A stretch of 10,209 nt of DNA from Anaerolineae bacterium CG2_30_58_95 (lineage in GTDB: Bacteria; Chloroflexota; Anaerolineae; Anaerolineales; Villigracilaceae). The notes under the pieces were generated by a model, which was given only the letters and a program-made list of their open reading frames with translations, did no database searches and had not been told where the DNA came from. The stretch is taken from assembly GCA_001872165.1 (NCBI GenBank), contig MNXK01000160.1, positions 1-10,209 on the forward strand. Reading direction: 5' to 3'. Both the position numbers and the translations under genes were made by a program. Position 1 is the stretch's first letter, and every line of letters begins with the position of its first letter. Positions 1 through 6,917 of this stretch are shown here, in pieces.

Positions 1-1
1 C

Positions 2-409
2 CTGTTGAGCGCTGGCGTGGTGGTCATCACGGTGGGCGGCGGCGGGATCCCGGTGATTGATGCGGGCAAAGGCATTTTTCAGGGCGTAGCGGCCGTCATT
101 GACAAAGATTTCGCCTCGAGCTTGCTGGCCCGCTTGATCAAGGCCGACCTGCTCCTTATTTCCACTGCGGTTGAAAAAGTAGCCATCAATTTTGGCAAGC
201 CCGACCAAAAGTGGCTCGACCGCATGACCCTGGCCGAGGCCAAAAAATATCTTGCTGAAGGCGCGCATTTTGCCAAAGGCTCCATGGCGCCCAAGATCCA
301 GGCCATTATCTGGTACCTGGAAGCAGGTGGCAAGCAAGCCCTCATCACCAACCCAGAGAACATCGGGCGCGCCATCAAAGGTGAGACTGGCACCTGGATT
401 GTGCCGTGA
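2..409 (+). CDS. arcC: Carbamate kinase, C-terminal part (5' end outside window)
   Basis: Carbamate kinase transfers phosphate between carbamoyl phosphate and ADP, giving ATP, CO2 and ammonia; it acts in the cytoplasm. The window holds about 135 codons, in frame from base 2, of a protein usually near 310 residues, so roughly the C-terminal 40% is present. Visible family signatures are GGGGIPVID near the start, AAVIDKDFAS, the run from LTAVEK-like ISTAVEKVAINFGKP, and HFAKGSMAPKIQA, followed by the usual ending ITNPENIGRAIKGETGTWIVP-like with a final TGA. This pattern is typical of ArcC and not of aspartokinase or glutamate kinase relatives. The next gene, an ABC binding protein, starts 148 bases downstream with no obvious terminator between. 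In this neighbourhood its likely job is ATP recovery from carbamoyl phosphate produced in ureide or purine breakdown; arginine deimination is the alternative and would need genes upstream. Confidence 0.93.
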   Translation: MLSAGVVVITVGGGGIPVIDAGKGIFQGVAAVIDKDFASSLLARLIKADLLLISTAVEKVAINFGKPDQKWLDRMTLAEAKKYLAEGAHFAKGSMAPKIQAIIWYLEAGGKQALITNPENIGRAIKGETGTWIVP

Positions 410-428
410 GCGTGTCCAGCGAATGTGT

Positions 429-434
429 TAGAAT
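429..434 (+). promoter_or_regulatory. Weak -10-like hexamer upstream of the ABC operon
   Basis: TAGAAT differs from the TATAAT consensus at one position and lies 124 bases before the binding-protein start, just after the carbamate kinase stop. No good -35 hexamer is found at 16-18 bases upstream, so this is only a candidate. A promoter for the importer is expected somewhere in 410-540. Confidence 0.2.
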
Positions 435-469
435 CGTTTAGTGAAATTTGACTCAACGAAATAAGAGGA

Positions 470-479
470 AAGGAGGTGA
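470..479 (+). promoter_or_regulatory. Orphan full-length Shine-Dalgarno sequence in the leader
   Basis: AAGGAGGTGA is perfectly complementary to the common 3' end of 16S rRNA, but no ATG follows at a usable distance. GTG at 476 would give a three-codon frame, and CTG at 484 a seven-codon frame ending TAG at 505-507. A separate AAGGAGG at 543-549 serves the binding-protein gene. This may be a relic start, a leader-peptide site or a ribosome standby site; the sequence does not decide between them. Confidence 0.35.
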
Positions 480-557
480 GCTTCTGACGGGTACTGTTGG
501 CACGTAGTTTGTTTCAACACATCTTTTGTTCCACTATTCTGTAAGGAGGATTACCTG

Positions 558-1769
558 ATGTTACGCAAAATCGCTTTACGTTTCACCATACTCTCGGTGA
601 TCTTTGTGATGGTGGCGGCGTCTTGCGCGCCGAAACCTGAAACCGTTGGTGGTTTCCAGATCCCCGAGATACAGAAGGGCAAATTCAATGTCGCCGCGGT
701 GTTGATCGGCCCGCACGATGACGGCGGTTGGTCCCAGGCCCACTATGAGGGGCTGGTCTATGTCGAGCAGAACGTGCCCAACGTGCACGTGGCTTATATC
801 GAGAACGTGCCGGAAGGCGCCGACTCCGAGCAGATCTTCCGCAGCCTGGCTCGCAAGGGCTTCGACCTGATCCTTGGCACATCCTTCGGCTACATGGATC
901 CGATGGAAACTGTGGCCGGTGAGTTCCCGGATATCACCTTCATCCACATCAGCGGCTATAAGTCCAACATGACGAACTTTGGCAACCTGTTCGGCGCTAT
1001 GGAGGATATGAAGTACCTGGCCGGCATGATCGCGGGTGCTCGCGCCAAAGCCGATGGCAACCCGAAACTGGGTTACATGGCTACCTTCCCCATCCCCGAG
1101 GAGATCCGCCTGGGCAATGCCATCGCACTGGGCATGAAAAAGACCTGCCCCGAGTGCACCATAGACGTGCGCTGGATCAACACCTGGCACGACCCGGTGG
1201 CTGAAAAGGACGCGGCTGCCTCGCTCTTCGATGCGGGTGCGCAGGTTGTCTTCACCGGCGCCGATACCCCGGCTGTGGCCGATGTGGCTCAGGAAAAGGG
1301 CAAGTGGGGCATCACCTATGACTGGTCTGGTTCCTGCAAGGTCGAGCGCTGCCTGACCGCTCCGTATTGGAATTGGGGCCCGGTCTATACCTCGATTACG
1401 GATGGTCTCATTGCCGGTACCTACAAGGTCGGCTGGGACTACTTCGATGCTGACAGCGGTGGTCTGGGATTGTACGGCTTCATGGAAGGTCAAACCCTGA
1501 CCACTGGTGAGGCTGGCCTGCCGGCTGAAGTCCTCCAGATGGTGCGGGATACCTTAGCTCAGATGCTGGCTGGCAACTTCAACCGCTTCGATGTCTTCTC
1601 TGGCCCGATCGTGGACAACAAGGGCAACACCGTTGTCCCGGCTGGCGAGAAGTTCTCGCAGCCTGACATTGACCAGTTCCCGCCCGGCGCGCCCGGACTG
1701 GAGTGCACGTACTGCATGTACTGGTGGGCTGACGGCATCACCGCTGAACTGCCCTCGCTGACCCCGTAA
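558..1769 (+). CDS. BMP-family ABC transporter substrate-binding lipoprotein
   Basis: This is the extracytoplasmic ligand-binding component of a BMP/PnrA/NupN-type importer, a family whose characterised members bind purine or other nucleosides. The 403-residue product begins with a lipoprotein signal: positive MLRK, a hydrophobic core at about residues 5-20 and the lipobox AASC, giving Cys23 as the lipidated residue. Family features follow in order: the ligand-lobe motif GPHDDGGWSQAHYEG (51-65), ILGTSFGYMDP (105-115), FGNLFGAMEDMKYLAG (141-156) and the tryptophan-rich APYWNWGPVYT (268-278). The ATG at 558 has an excellent AAGGAGG at 543-549. The protein is somewhat longer than typical members (about 340-370) because of a C-terminal extension from about residue 345. 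Six cysteines beyond the lipobox fall in three close pairs: 197/200, 260/265 and 383/386. It is the first gene of the importer and is separated from the ATPase gene by a terminator-like hairpin, which would favour excess binding protein. The exact ligand cannot be read from the sequence. Confidence 0.93.
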   Translation: MLRKIALRFTILSVIFVMVAASCAPKPETVGGFQIPEIQKGKFNVAAVLIGPHDDGGWSQAHYEGLVYVEQNVPNVHVAYIENVPEGADSEQIFRSLARKGFDLILGTSFGYMDPMETVAGEFPDITFIHISGYKSNMTNFGNLFGAMEDMKYLAGMIAGARAKADGNPKLGYMATFPIPEEIRLGNAIALGMKKTCPECTIDVRWINTWHDPVAEKDAAASLFDAGAQVVFTGADTPAVADVAQEKGKWGITYDWSGSCKVERCLTAPYWNWGPVYTSITDGLIAGTYKVGWDYFDADSGGLGLYGFMEGQTLTTGEAGLPAEVLQMVRDTLAQMLAGNFNRFDVFSGPIVDNKGNTVVPAGEKFSQPDIDQFPPGAPGLECTYCMYWWADGITAELPSLTP

Positions 1770-1785
1770 GTATCCCACGCAACAA

Positions 1786-1826
1786 GGGGCCGGAATCCCC
1801 TTGGGATTCTGGCCCCCCTTTTATTT
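1786..1826 (+). terminator. Intrinsic terminator or attenuator after the binding-protein gene
   Basis: Bases 1786-1799 pair with 1803-1816 as a 14-bp stem with one G-U wobble and a three-base CTT loop, followed by CC and the T-rich tract TTTTATTT. It begins 17 bases after the binding-protein stop codon. Partial termination here would yield more binding protein than ATPase and permeases, a known arrangement in importer operons. Confidence 0.85.
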
Positions 1827-1856
1827 GACATTGTCGCATTTCTGAACACGAAATTA
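1825..1856 (+). promoter_or_regulatory. Possible promoter for the ATPase and permease genes
   Basis: A perfect TTGACA -35 hexamer at 1825-1830 overlaps the T tract of the preceding terminator. The best -10 candidates at suitable spacing (around 1850-1856, GAAATT or AAATTA) are poor. If active it would restart transcription for the three downstream genes. Confidence 0.3.
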
Positions 1857-1909
1857 CGGGCGGATGCGACGCCCACCGGCCGGGTATTGGCTCACCGCAG
1901 GAGCGACCA

Positions 1910-3517
1910 TTGGACACCCTGGAACGTAAAACCACAAATCCATCTGTTGCAGAAGGGGCCACGCTTTTTGTGGAGATGAACGGGATCGTGAAGCGCTTTC
2001 CGGGCGTGCTGGCAAACGATCATGTGGATTTTGTGCTACGGCATGGTGAGATCCATGCCTTGCTGGGGGAAAATGGGGCTGGGAAGAGCACGCTCATGAA
2101 CGTCTTGGCCGGTCTGTACCGGCCTGAATCCGGCACGATCCTGGTCAAAGGAAAAGTAGTCAATTTTTCATCCCCGCGGGATGCGATCAAGGCCGGCATT
2201 GGGATGATCCACCAACACTTCATGCTGGTGCCATCTCAGACGGTCACCGAGAACATTCTACTTGGGTTAGACAAGCCGCGCTTTCGCCTACAATTGAACG
2301 AGTACGATCACATTGTGGCAGATTTAAGCGAGCGCTTTGGATTGAAAGTGGAGCCGAGGGCCAAGGTATGGCAGTTATCCGTCGGCGAACAGCAGCGCGT
2401 CGAGATCCTCAAAATGCTTTATCGCGGCACCGACATCCTGATCATGGATGAGCCCACCGCCGTGTTGGCCCCGCAGGAGATCGAGGATTTGTTCAAGACC
2501 TTGCGGGCTATGGTGGCCGAAGGGAAGTCAATCATCTTTATCAGTCACAAATTGCACGAGGTCATGGCGATCGCCGACCGCGTCACCGTGCTGCGCAAAG
2601 GCAAGGTCACTGCTGCGGGCCTGGATGCCAGAAAGACGACCCTTCAGGAATTGGCAAGGCAGATGGTGGGGCGTGAAGTCATTTTTCATCTGGATAAAAA
2701 GCTCAACACGCCCGGCGAGATCGTGCTTGAGGTCGAAGATGTGTGCGCTGAAAACGACAAAGGCTTGCAGGCCTTGAACGGCTTATCGTTGGATGTGCGC
2801 GCAGGTGAGATCGTCGGCCTGGCAGGCGTAGCCGGCAACGGTCAGCGCGAGCTGGCCCAGGTCATCACCGGGCTGCGCAGGTGTACGGATGGGTGTGTGA
2901 TCCTGAACGGTGAAGTCATTTGTAACCGCTCCGCTTTGGTCGGCATTCAGCGCGGGGTGTCGCACATCCCCGAAGACCGTACCGGTGTTGGCACTGCGCC
3001 TGACCTGAGCGTCACCGATAATGTAATTATGAAGCAATATCGCCGTCCACCCATCGCCCAGCACGGCATGTTGAACATGCAGGTTGCTACGAAGTTTGCC
3101 AACGAACTCAAAGAATCTTACGATATTATCGTGCCGAATGTCGAGACGCCGGTGCGATTGCTTTCGGGCGGCAACTTGCAGCGCGTCATCCTGGCGCGTG
3201 AGATCTCCGGTCAGCCGTCGTTGATGGTGGCCGTACAACCCACGCGCGGGCTGGACGTGGGTGCAATTGAGGGGGTTCACCGTCTGCTCCTTTCGCAACG
3301 TGAATCGGGCGCAGCCATCTTGTTGATCTCGGAAGAGCTCGAGGAATTGCTCTCGCTCTCTGATCGGGTGTATGTCATTTATGAAGGCCGTATTATGGGC
3401 GAAGTGAAAATCGGTGCTGGAGGATCGTCACCTGAGATGATTGATACGGTTGGCTTGATGATGACCGGTACACCGCTCGAACAGATCCGCAAAGGAGAGG
3501 CAGAAAGAAATGTCTGA
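1910..3517 (+). CDS. ABC transporter ATP-binding protein, double-domain (NupO/RbsA-like)
   Basis: This cytoplasmic ATPase of 535 residues carries two ABC domains in one chain, as in RbsA and in NupO of nucleoside importers. Domain 1 (about 18-260) has Walker A GENGAGKS (53-60), Q-loop Gln102 in MIHQHF, signature LSVGEQQ (156-162), Walker B ILIMDEP (176-182) and the switch His213. Domain 2 (about 270-520) is degenerate: its P-loop reads AGVAGNGQ (305-312) without the usual GKS/T, its signature LSGGNLQ (418-424) is intact, and the Walker B region reads LMVAVQPTRGLD, with Gln443 in place of the catalytic Glu. That asymmetry is normal for this family, so domain 1 is probably the hydrolytic site. 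The chosen start is TTG at 1910, since AGGAG lies 6-7 bases before it; ATG at 1976 would cut into the first strand. The 3' end overlaps the next gene by 8 bases, indicating translational coupling. Confidence 0.95.
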   Translation: MDTLERKTTNPSVAEGATLFVEMNGIVKRFPGVLANDHVDFVLRHGEIHALLGENGAGKSTLMNVLAGLYRPESGTILVKGKVVNFSSPRDAIKAGIGMIHQHFMLVPSQTVTENILLGLDKPRFRLQLNEYDHIVADLSERFGLKVEPRAKVWQLSVGEQQRVEILKMLYRGTDILIMDEPTAVLAPQEIEDLFKTLRAMVAEGKSIIFISHKLHEVMAIADRVTVLRKGKVTAAGLDARKTTLQELARQMVGREVIFHLDKKLNTPGEIVLEVEDVCAENDKGLQALNGLSLDVRAGEIVGLAGVAGNGQRELAQVITGLRRCTDGCVILNGEVICNRSALVGIQRGVSHIPEDRTGVGTAPDLSVTDNVIMKQYRRPPIAQHGMLNMQVATKFANELKESYDIIVPNVETPVRLLSGGNLQRVILAREISGQPSLMVAVQPTRGLDVGAIEGVHRLLLSQRESGAAILLISEELEELLSLSDRVYVIYEGRIMGEVKIGAGGSSPEMIDTVGLMMTGTPLEQIRKGEAERNV

Positions 3518-4652
3518 AACCGCATCTTCTCACCCGGCCACACGTAACCGACGTTTCCCTTTTAGTCTGCGCCTGGAACCACGCATGAAAGAGCCGCCGC
3601 GTTGGTATCCGGCTGCGGTTTCCCTGGGGGCAATTATGGTGGCGCTGGTGCTCGGCGGAATCCTGATCGCCTTTGCGGGCGGAGATCCATTCCGCTCCTA
3701 TGCCCATATTGCCAAAGCCTCCTTTGGGAACCTCGGCGTTCTTTCCGACACGATTGTCAAGGCCACGCCGATCCTCTTGACGAGCCTGGCATGTTCGATT
3801 GCCTTTAGAATGAAACTGTGGAACATTGGCGCGGAGGGACAATTTATCATGGGCGCATTCGGCGCCGGCGCCATCGTGCTAACCCCGATCCTGCCGGCCG
3901 ATACCTCTCCCTGGATCTTCATCCCGGTCATGATGCTGGCGGGTATTCTCATGGGGGCAATTTGGGGTTTCTTCCCCGGCTTCTTGAAGGCGCGCTTCAA
4001 CGTCAACGAGATTATCAGCACGTTGATGATGAACTACATCGCCATTTCCTGGGTCAATTTCTTCATTTTTGCAGTCTGGACCGAGGGGGGATTCCAGATG
4101 AGCCCCAAGTTCCCTGAGAATGCCTGGCTGCCGCGCCTGCTCGATTATGCAAAAACCATTCCGATCTTCAGCGGCCTGACCACACATCTGGGCCTGTTGA
4201 TCGGGATAGTGGCTGCCATCGTCTTGTGGATAGTCATCTATCGCAGCCGCTGGGGTTACGAGATTCGCCTGATCGGCGACAACCCACGCGCGGCGCAGTA
4301 TGCCGGTATCAACATTACCCGCAACACCGTGCTGGTGATGATGCTCTCGGGTGCGCTGGCCGGTTTGGGAGGCATGTCGGAGATCACCGGCATGGTTCAT
4401 CGCCTCCAGACTACCCCGCTGGCGGCCGGCTACGGTTTTACCGGCATCATTGTAGCCTGGCTGGCTAAGTTGAATCCGCTCGTCGCCATCCTGGTTTCGA
4501 TCTTATTTGGCGCGCTGCTCCTGGCCGGCCGCGAAATCCAGCCTTCAGGTGTACCCAAGATGATCCAGGGTATCATCCTGGTATGCTTGATTGCCAGTGA
4601 CTTTTTGATGCGTTACCGTGTCCGCATTGTGCGCGCCGGAGAAGAGGCCTGA
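3510..4652 (+). CDS. ABC transporter permease, BPD_transp_2 family (NupP-like)
   Basis: This is the first of two inner-membrane permeases of the importer, 380 residues. After a basic cytoplasmic N-terminus of about 30 residues, hydrophobic segments lie near 34-56, 82-99, 105-126, 136-154, 168-189, 225-244, 271-292, 309-340 (probably two) and 351-367, giving about ten helices. The family's cytoplasmic coupling motif, GDNPRAAQYAGIN, is at 257-269, and MKLWNIGAEGQFIMGA at 101-116 is the usual early signature of this permease class. The ATG overlaps the ATPase stop by 8 bases and is preceded by AAAGGAGAGG at 3491-3500. Its longer N-terminus and the MKLWNIGAEG form identify it as the NupP/YufP-type partner rather than the NupQ/YufQ type. 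No odd codons, truncation or frameshift are seen. Confidence 0.95.
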   Translation: MSETASSHPATRNRRFPFSLRLEPRMKEPPRWYPAAVSLGAIMVALVLGGILIAFAGGDPFRSYAHIAKASFGNLGVLSDTIVKATPILLTSLACSIAFRMKLWNIGAEGQFIMGAFGAGAIVLTPILPADTSPWIFIPVMMLAGILMGAIWGFFPGFLKARFNVNEIISTLMMNYIAISWVNFFIFAVWTEGGFQMSPKFPENAWLPRLLDYAKTIPIFSGLTTHLGLLIGIVAAIVLWIVIYRSRWGYEIRLIGDNPRAAQYAGINITRNTVLVMMLSGALAGLGGMSEITGMVHRLQTTPLAAGYGFTGIIVAWLAKLNPLVAILVSILFGALLLAGREIQPSGVPKMIQGIILVCLIASDFLMRYRVRIVRAGEEA

Positions 4653-4655
4653 GAC

Positions 4656-5627
4656 ATGCAAGCGATCATCAATATCCTGCAAGCGGGTGTAGCCTCAGGT
4701 ACGGTACTCCTGTTCGCAACAGTCGGTGAACTCTTCGCCGAACGCTCTGGAGTGCTTAACCTGGGCGTGGAGGGGATGATGTTGATCGGCGCGATGAGCG
4801 GTTACAGCGTTGCGCTGGCAACGGGCAACCCCTGGCTGGGAGTGCTGGTAGCTATGCTCGCGGCCGGATTGCTCAGCCAGATCCACGCCTTCATTGCCAT
4901 CACGCTGCAAGCGGATCAGGTGGTCAGCGGCTTGGCGCTCACGTTCTTAGGCGCCGGTATCAGCCTGGTCTTGGGTGAGGGATTGAGCAAGGCAGGCACA
5001 GTTTCGTTGTTACCGTCCGCCTCGATTCCGCTACTTTCGCAAATTCCCTTTTTGGGGCCGATCTTTTTCAAAGAACAAAGTTACCTGGTATACATTGGTT
5101 ACCTGTTTGTCCCGATGGCATGGTATTACATTAACCGCACCCGCCCGGGAATGCACCTGCGGGCAGTGGGTGAATACCCGGCTGCGGCAGATGCCCTGGG
5201 CATCAATGTCTATCGCTTGCGCTATTTGTACGTTTTTATCGGTGGTGTGCTGGCTGGGCTGGCCGGAGCAACCATCAGTTTGGCTGTCTCCCCCGGCTGG
5301 TTCAGCGAAATGACCACCGGTGGCCAGGGCTGGATCGCGGTCGGTCTGGTCATCTTCGCCCAGTGGGACCCGTTCCGTGCTGCGGTCGGCTCTTACGCTT
5401 TTGGCGCGCTGCGCCGCCTCATTCTCGATATTCAAGGGCCGACGATGTTGTTAGGGATGCGCAATCCCTTTTACTACAATCCGTACTGGGGATTCTTCCT
5501 TCAGATGTTGCCGTATGCTTTTACCATCATCGTGCTGGTAATCGGTTCACGTGAGGCCGTGCGTAAACGCCTGGGCGCGCCCGCCGCATTAGGCAATCCT
5601 TACATCCGTGGCGAGCGAGGACTTTAA
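4656..5627 (+). CDS. ABC transporter permease, BPD_transp_2 family (NupQ-like)
   Basis: This is the second inner-membrane permease, 323 residues, expected to pair with the preceding permease in the channel. The N-terminus begins almost at once with a helix (about 3-25), followed by the signature ERSGVLNLGVEGMMLIGA (29-46), typical of the YufQ/NupQ branch. Further hydrophobic segments lie near 60-82, 88-107, 142-158, 188-210, 224-236, 242-256 and 278-297. The coupling motif VGEYPAAADALGINV is at 171-185, matching GDNPRAAQYAGIN of the partner. The ATG is three bases past the previous stop, with GAAGAGG at 4641-4647 as ribosome site. A hairpin right after the stop marks the end of the importer transcript. 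The ligand cannot be fixed; nucleosides or nucleobases fit the neighbouring purine-hydroxylase-like genes. Confidence 0.95.
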   Translation: MQAIINILQAGVASGTVLLFATVGELFAERSGVLNLGVEGMMLIGAMSGYSVALATGNPWLGVLVAMLAAGLLSQIHAFIAITLQADQVVSGLALTFLGAGISLVLGEGLSKAGTVSLLPSASIPLLSQIPFLGPIFFKEQSYLVYIGYLFVPMAWYYINRTRPGMHLRAVGEYPAAADALGINVYRLRYLYVFIGGVLAGLAGATISLAVSPGWFSEMTTGGQGWIAVGLVIFAQWDPFRAAVGSYAFGALRRLILDIQGPTMLLGMRNPFYYNPYWGFFLQMLPYAFTIIVLVIGSREAVRKRLGAPAALGNPYIRGERGL

Positions 5628-5629
5628 AG

Positions 5630-5665
5630 GCGTGGGCGGGCGTAATCCCGCCCACGCTCTATATT
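5630..5665 (+). terminator. Hairpin closing the ABC importer operon
   Basis: GCGTGGGCGGG (5630-5640) pairs perfectly over 11 bp with CCCGCCCACGC (5647-5657) around a six-base loop CGTAAT. The following TCTATATT is only moderately T-rich, so termination may be incomplete and the next gene could receive read-through. It lies 2 bases after the permease stop codon. Confidence 0.7.
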
Positions 5666-5697
5666 CTCCATGGTGTCAGTCGTGATAGCCATTAACT

Positions 5698-6579
5698 ATG
5701 AACCTTTGGCAACAATATATCCGTCCCAGTAGTGTGACTGAAGCCTTACAGGCCCTGACCTCAGCCCCCGGCCCGGCGTGCCCGCTCGCAGGTGGGACGG
5801 ATCTTATGCTCGACTTGCAGCAGGGCCGCCACGCCCCCGTCCACACCCTGGTGGATTTGACCTCCATCCCGGAAATGACTGTGATCGAGGTGCGCGCGGA
5901 TGAATTGTTCATCGGCGCGGCGGCGCCCCTCAGCCGCATCGCCGCCTCGACTTTGGCCGGGCAGCACGCCCAGGCTTTGGTCGAGGCCTGCAGCCTGATC
6001 GCAGGGCCGCAGGTGCGCAGCGTCGCTACCCTGGGAGGTAATGTCGCCCACGCCCTTCCGGCAGCGGATGGCACCATCGCTTTGCTAGCGTTGGACGCTC
6101 AGGCCGAGGTCGCCGATTTGCATGACCGCCGCCGGGTGCCCCTTGCGGATCTTTTCGTCGGGCCGGGAGAATCCGCCCTAAATGCCGGGCGGGAACTGTT
6201 GGTGGGATTCTACATTCCCTTGTGTGCTGCGTATCAGGCTTCGGCGTTCAAACGCATCATGCGCGCCCAGGGGATCGCCCTGCCGATTCTCAACCTGGTC
6301 GTCTGGTTGGAACGGCGCGCCGGCAGGATAGCCAATATCCGCATAGCTGTAGGGCCAGGCGGACCAGTACCATTTCGAGCATCTGCAACAGAGAAAGCTT
6401 TGAATGGAAAACCCCTTACTGCTGAGGCGGTATCTGCGGCGCTGGATGTTTTGTTGCAAGAAGCCAGGTTCCGCACCAGCCCCCAGCGCGCCAGCGCAGA
6501 GTATCGCAAGCACATTGTCGGTGGTCTTTTCAAAGACACACTCGAAACCGCGTGGACAAGAGCTGTGTCCGATAGGTGA
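5698..6579 (+). CDS. Molybdenum hydroxylase FAD-binding subunit (XdhB/CoxM/YgfM type)
   Basis: This 293-residue subunit carries FAD and passes electrons from the FeS clusters of the partner subunit to NAD+ or another acceptor. The N-terminal YIRPSSVTEALQAL (7-20) is the usual opening. AGGTDLM (31-37) and TLGGNVAHALPAAD (111-124, variant of the common IGGNI...SP..D) are the two FAD-binding motifs. The CO-dehydrogenase flavoprotein C-terminal domain runs from about 178 to 288. Length matches the family (about 280-300), and there is no 4Fe-4S insertion of the 4-hydroxybenzoyl-CoA reductase kind. The ATG has only a weak ribosome site; no better in-frame start exists upstream. Its partner is the fused FeS/Mo gene at 7550, as in ygfM-xdhD of E. 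coli. Oddly, base composition falls from about 72% GC (6001-6060) to 45% (6361-6420), so the last third looks foreign, and its C-terminal coding sequence is repeated in diverged form at 7346-7417. Confidence 0.9.
   Translation: MNLWQQYIRPSSVTEALQALTSAPGPACPLAGGTDLMLDLQQGRHAPVHTLVDLTSIPEMTVIEVRADELFIGAAAPLSRIAASTLAGQHAQALVEACSLIAGPQVRSVATLGGNVAHALPAADGTIALLALDAQAEVADLHDRRRVPLADLFVGPGESALNAGRELLVGFYIPLCAAYQASAFKRIMRAQGIALPILNLVVWLERRAGRIANIRIAVGPGGPVPFRASATEKALNGKPLTAEAVSAALDVLLQEARFRTSPQRASAEYRKHIVGGLFKDTLETAWTRAVSDR
6484..6555 (+). repeat. Copy 1 of the duplicated FAD-gene tail
   Basis: These 72 bases encode residues 263-286 of the FAD subunit (QRASAEYRKHIVGGLF...). They align without gaps to 7346-7417, with 52 of 72 bases identical by my count. 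Most of the differences that separate the two are synonymous or conservative, so the copies are related genes' tails and not a recent exact duplication. Confidence 0.85.
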
Positions 6580-6614
6580 TAAAATTAAGTAAGATTGGTA
6601 GAAAGGAACCCAAG

Positions 6615-6917
6615 ATGGACACACACACACTTGCCTCACAGGATTTAATCCGCAAAGCGGTGATTGAAGTCGCGCAACTGCATGAGAATGAACTTCTGGT
6701 TGTCATTGAAATGGTTGACACACTCAAAAAACAGCGCGTTCGTCCCAACCGCGCATCGGCGGAGGAAATTCTAACCTGCGCCAAAGCCCGCGCCGCTGAA
6801 ACAAGTCACCTTTCGCGGGAAGAGTTGATGAAAAAATTCAGCGATACTCTTGACTCGATCCGCGCCGAATCTGTCGCAAAAGGGACAGCTCTTGAGGGGG
6901 AGTGGGAAAGTGACTAA
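6615..6917 (+). CDS. Putative antitoxin of a PIN toxin-antitoxin pair
   Basis: This small protein of 100 residues is not one I can place by motif with certainty. Its position directly before and overlapping a PIN-domain toxin gene makes it the likely antitoxin. It is acidic and mostly helical in appearance: the N-terminal half (ASQDLIRKAVIEVAQLHENE, then LLVVIEMVDTLKKQR) resembles short dimerising segments of antitoxins, and the C-terminal half is charged (SREELMKKFSDTLDSIRAES) and may wrap the toxin. The frame is open from GTG at 6576, but I choose ATG 6615 because AAAGGA at 6602-6607 is well spaced from it. Base composition is about 42% GC (6661-6720), far below the flanking genes, which suggests transfer. 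The stop overlaps the toxin start by 8 bases. Confidence 0.65.
   Translation: MDTHTLASQDLIRKAVIEVAQLHENELLVVIEMVDTLKKQRVRPNRASAEEILTCAKARAAETSHLSREELMKKFSDTLDSIRAESVAKGTALEGEWESD

Noticed and set aside
410..557. Purine or guanidine riboswitch in the leader of the importer
   Set aside because: I looked for the conserved purine-aptamer core and ykkC-type motifs and saw neither; there is no strong paired aptamer-like structure.
576..1493. Long open frame on the - strand (305 codons) opposite the binding-protein gene
   Set aside because: It mirrors the codon pattern of the + strand gene, has a His/Asp/Gly-rich composition without domains, and lacks a ribosome site.
2448..2777. Overlapping + strand frame (109 codons) inside the ATPase gene
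   Set aside because: It is an Arg/Ser/Cys-rich out-of-frame reading of the conserved Walker B and H-loop region, with no independent features.
3510..5627. Two permeases as a recent tandem duplication
   Set aside because: They share only the general fold and coupling motif; the two-permease arrangement is standard for this importer class.
5670..5697. ATG at 5670 as start of the FAD subunit
   Set aside because: It is in a different frame from the flavoprotein sequence; the family-typical N-terminus starts at ATG 5698.
6576..6614. Upstream GTG start for the antitoxin, overlapping the FAD gene stop
   Set aside because: ATG at 6615 has a well-spaced AAAGGA, while the extra 13 residues are Lys-rich with no ribosome site at a proper distance.
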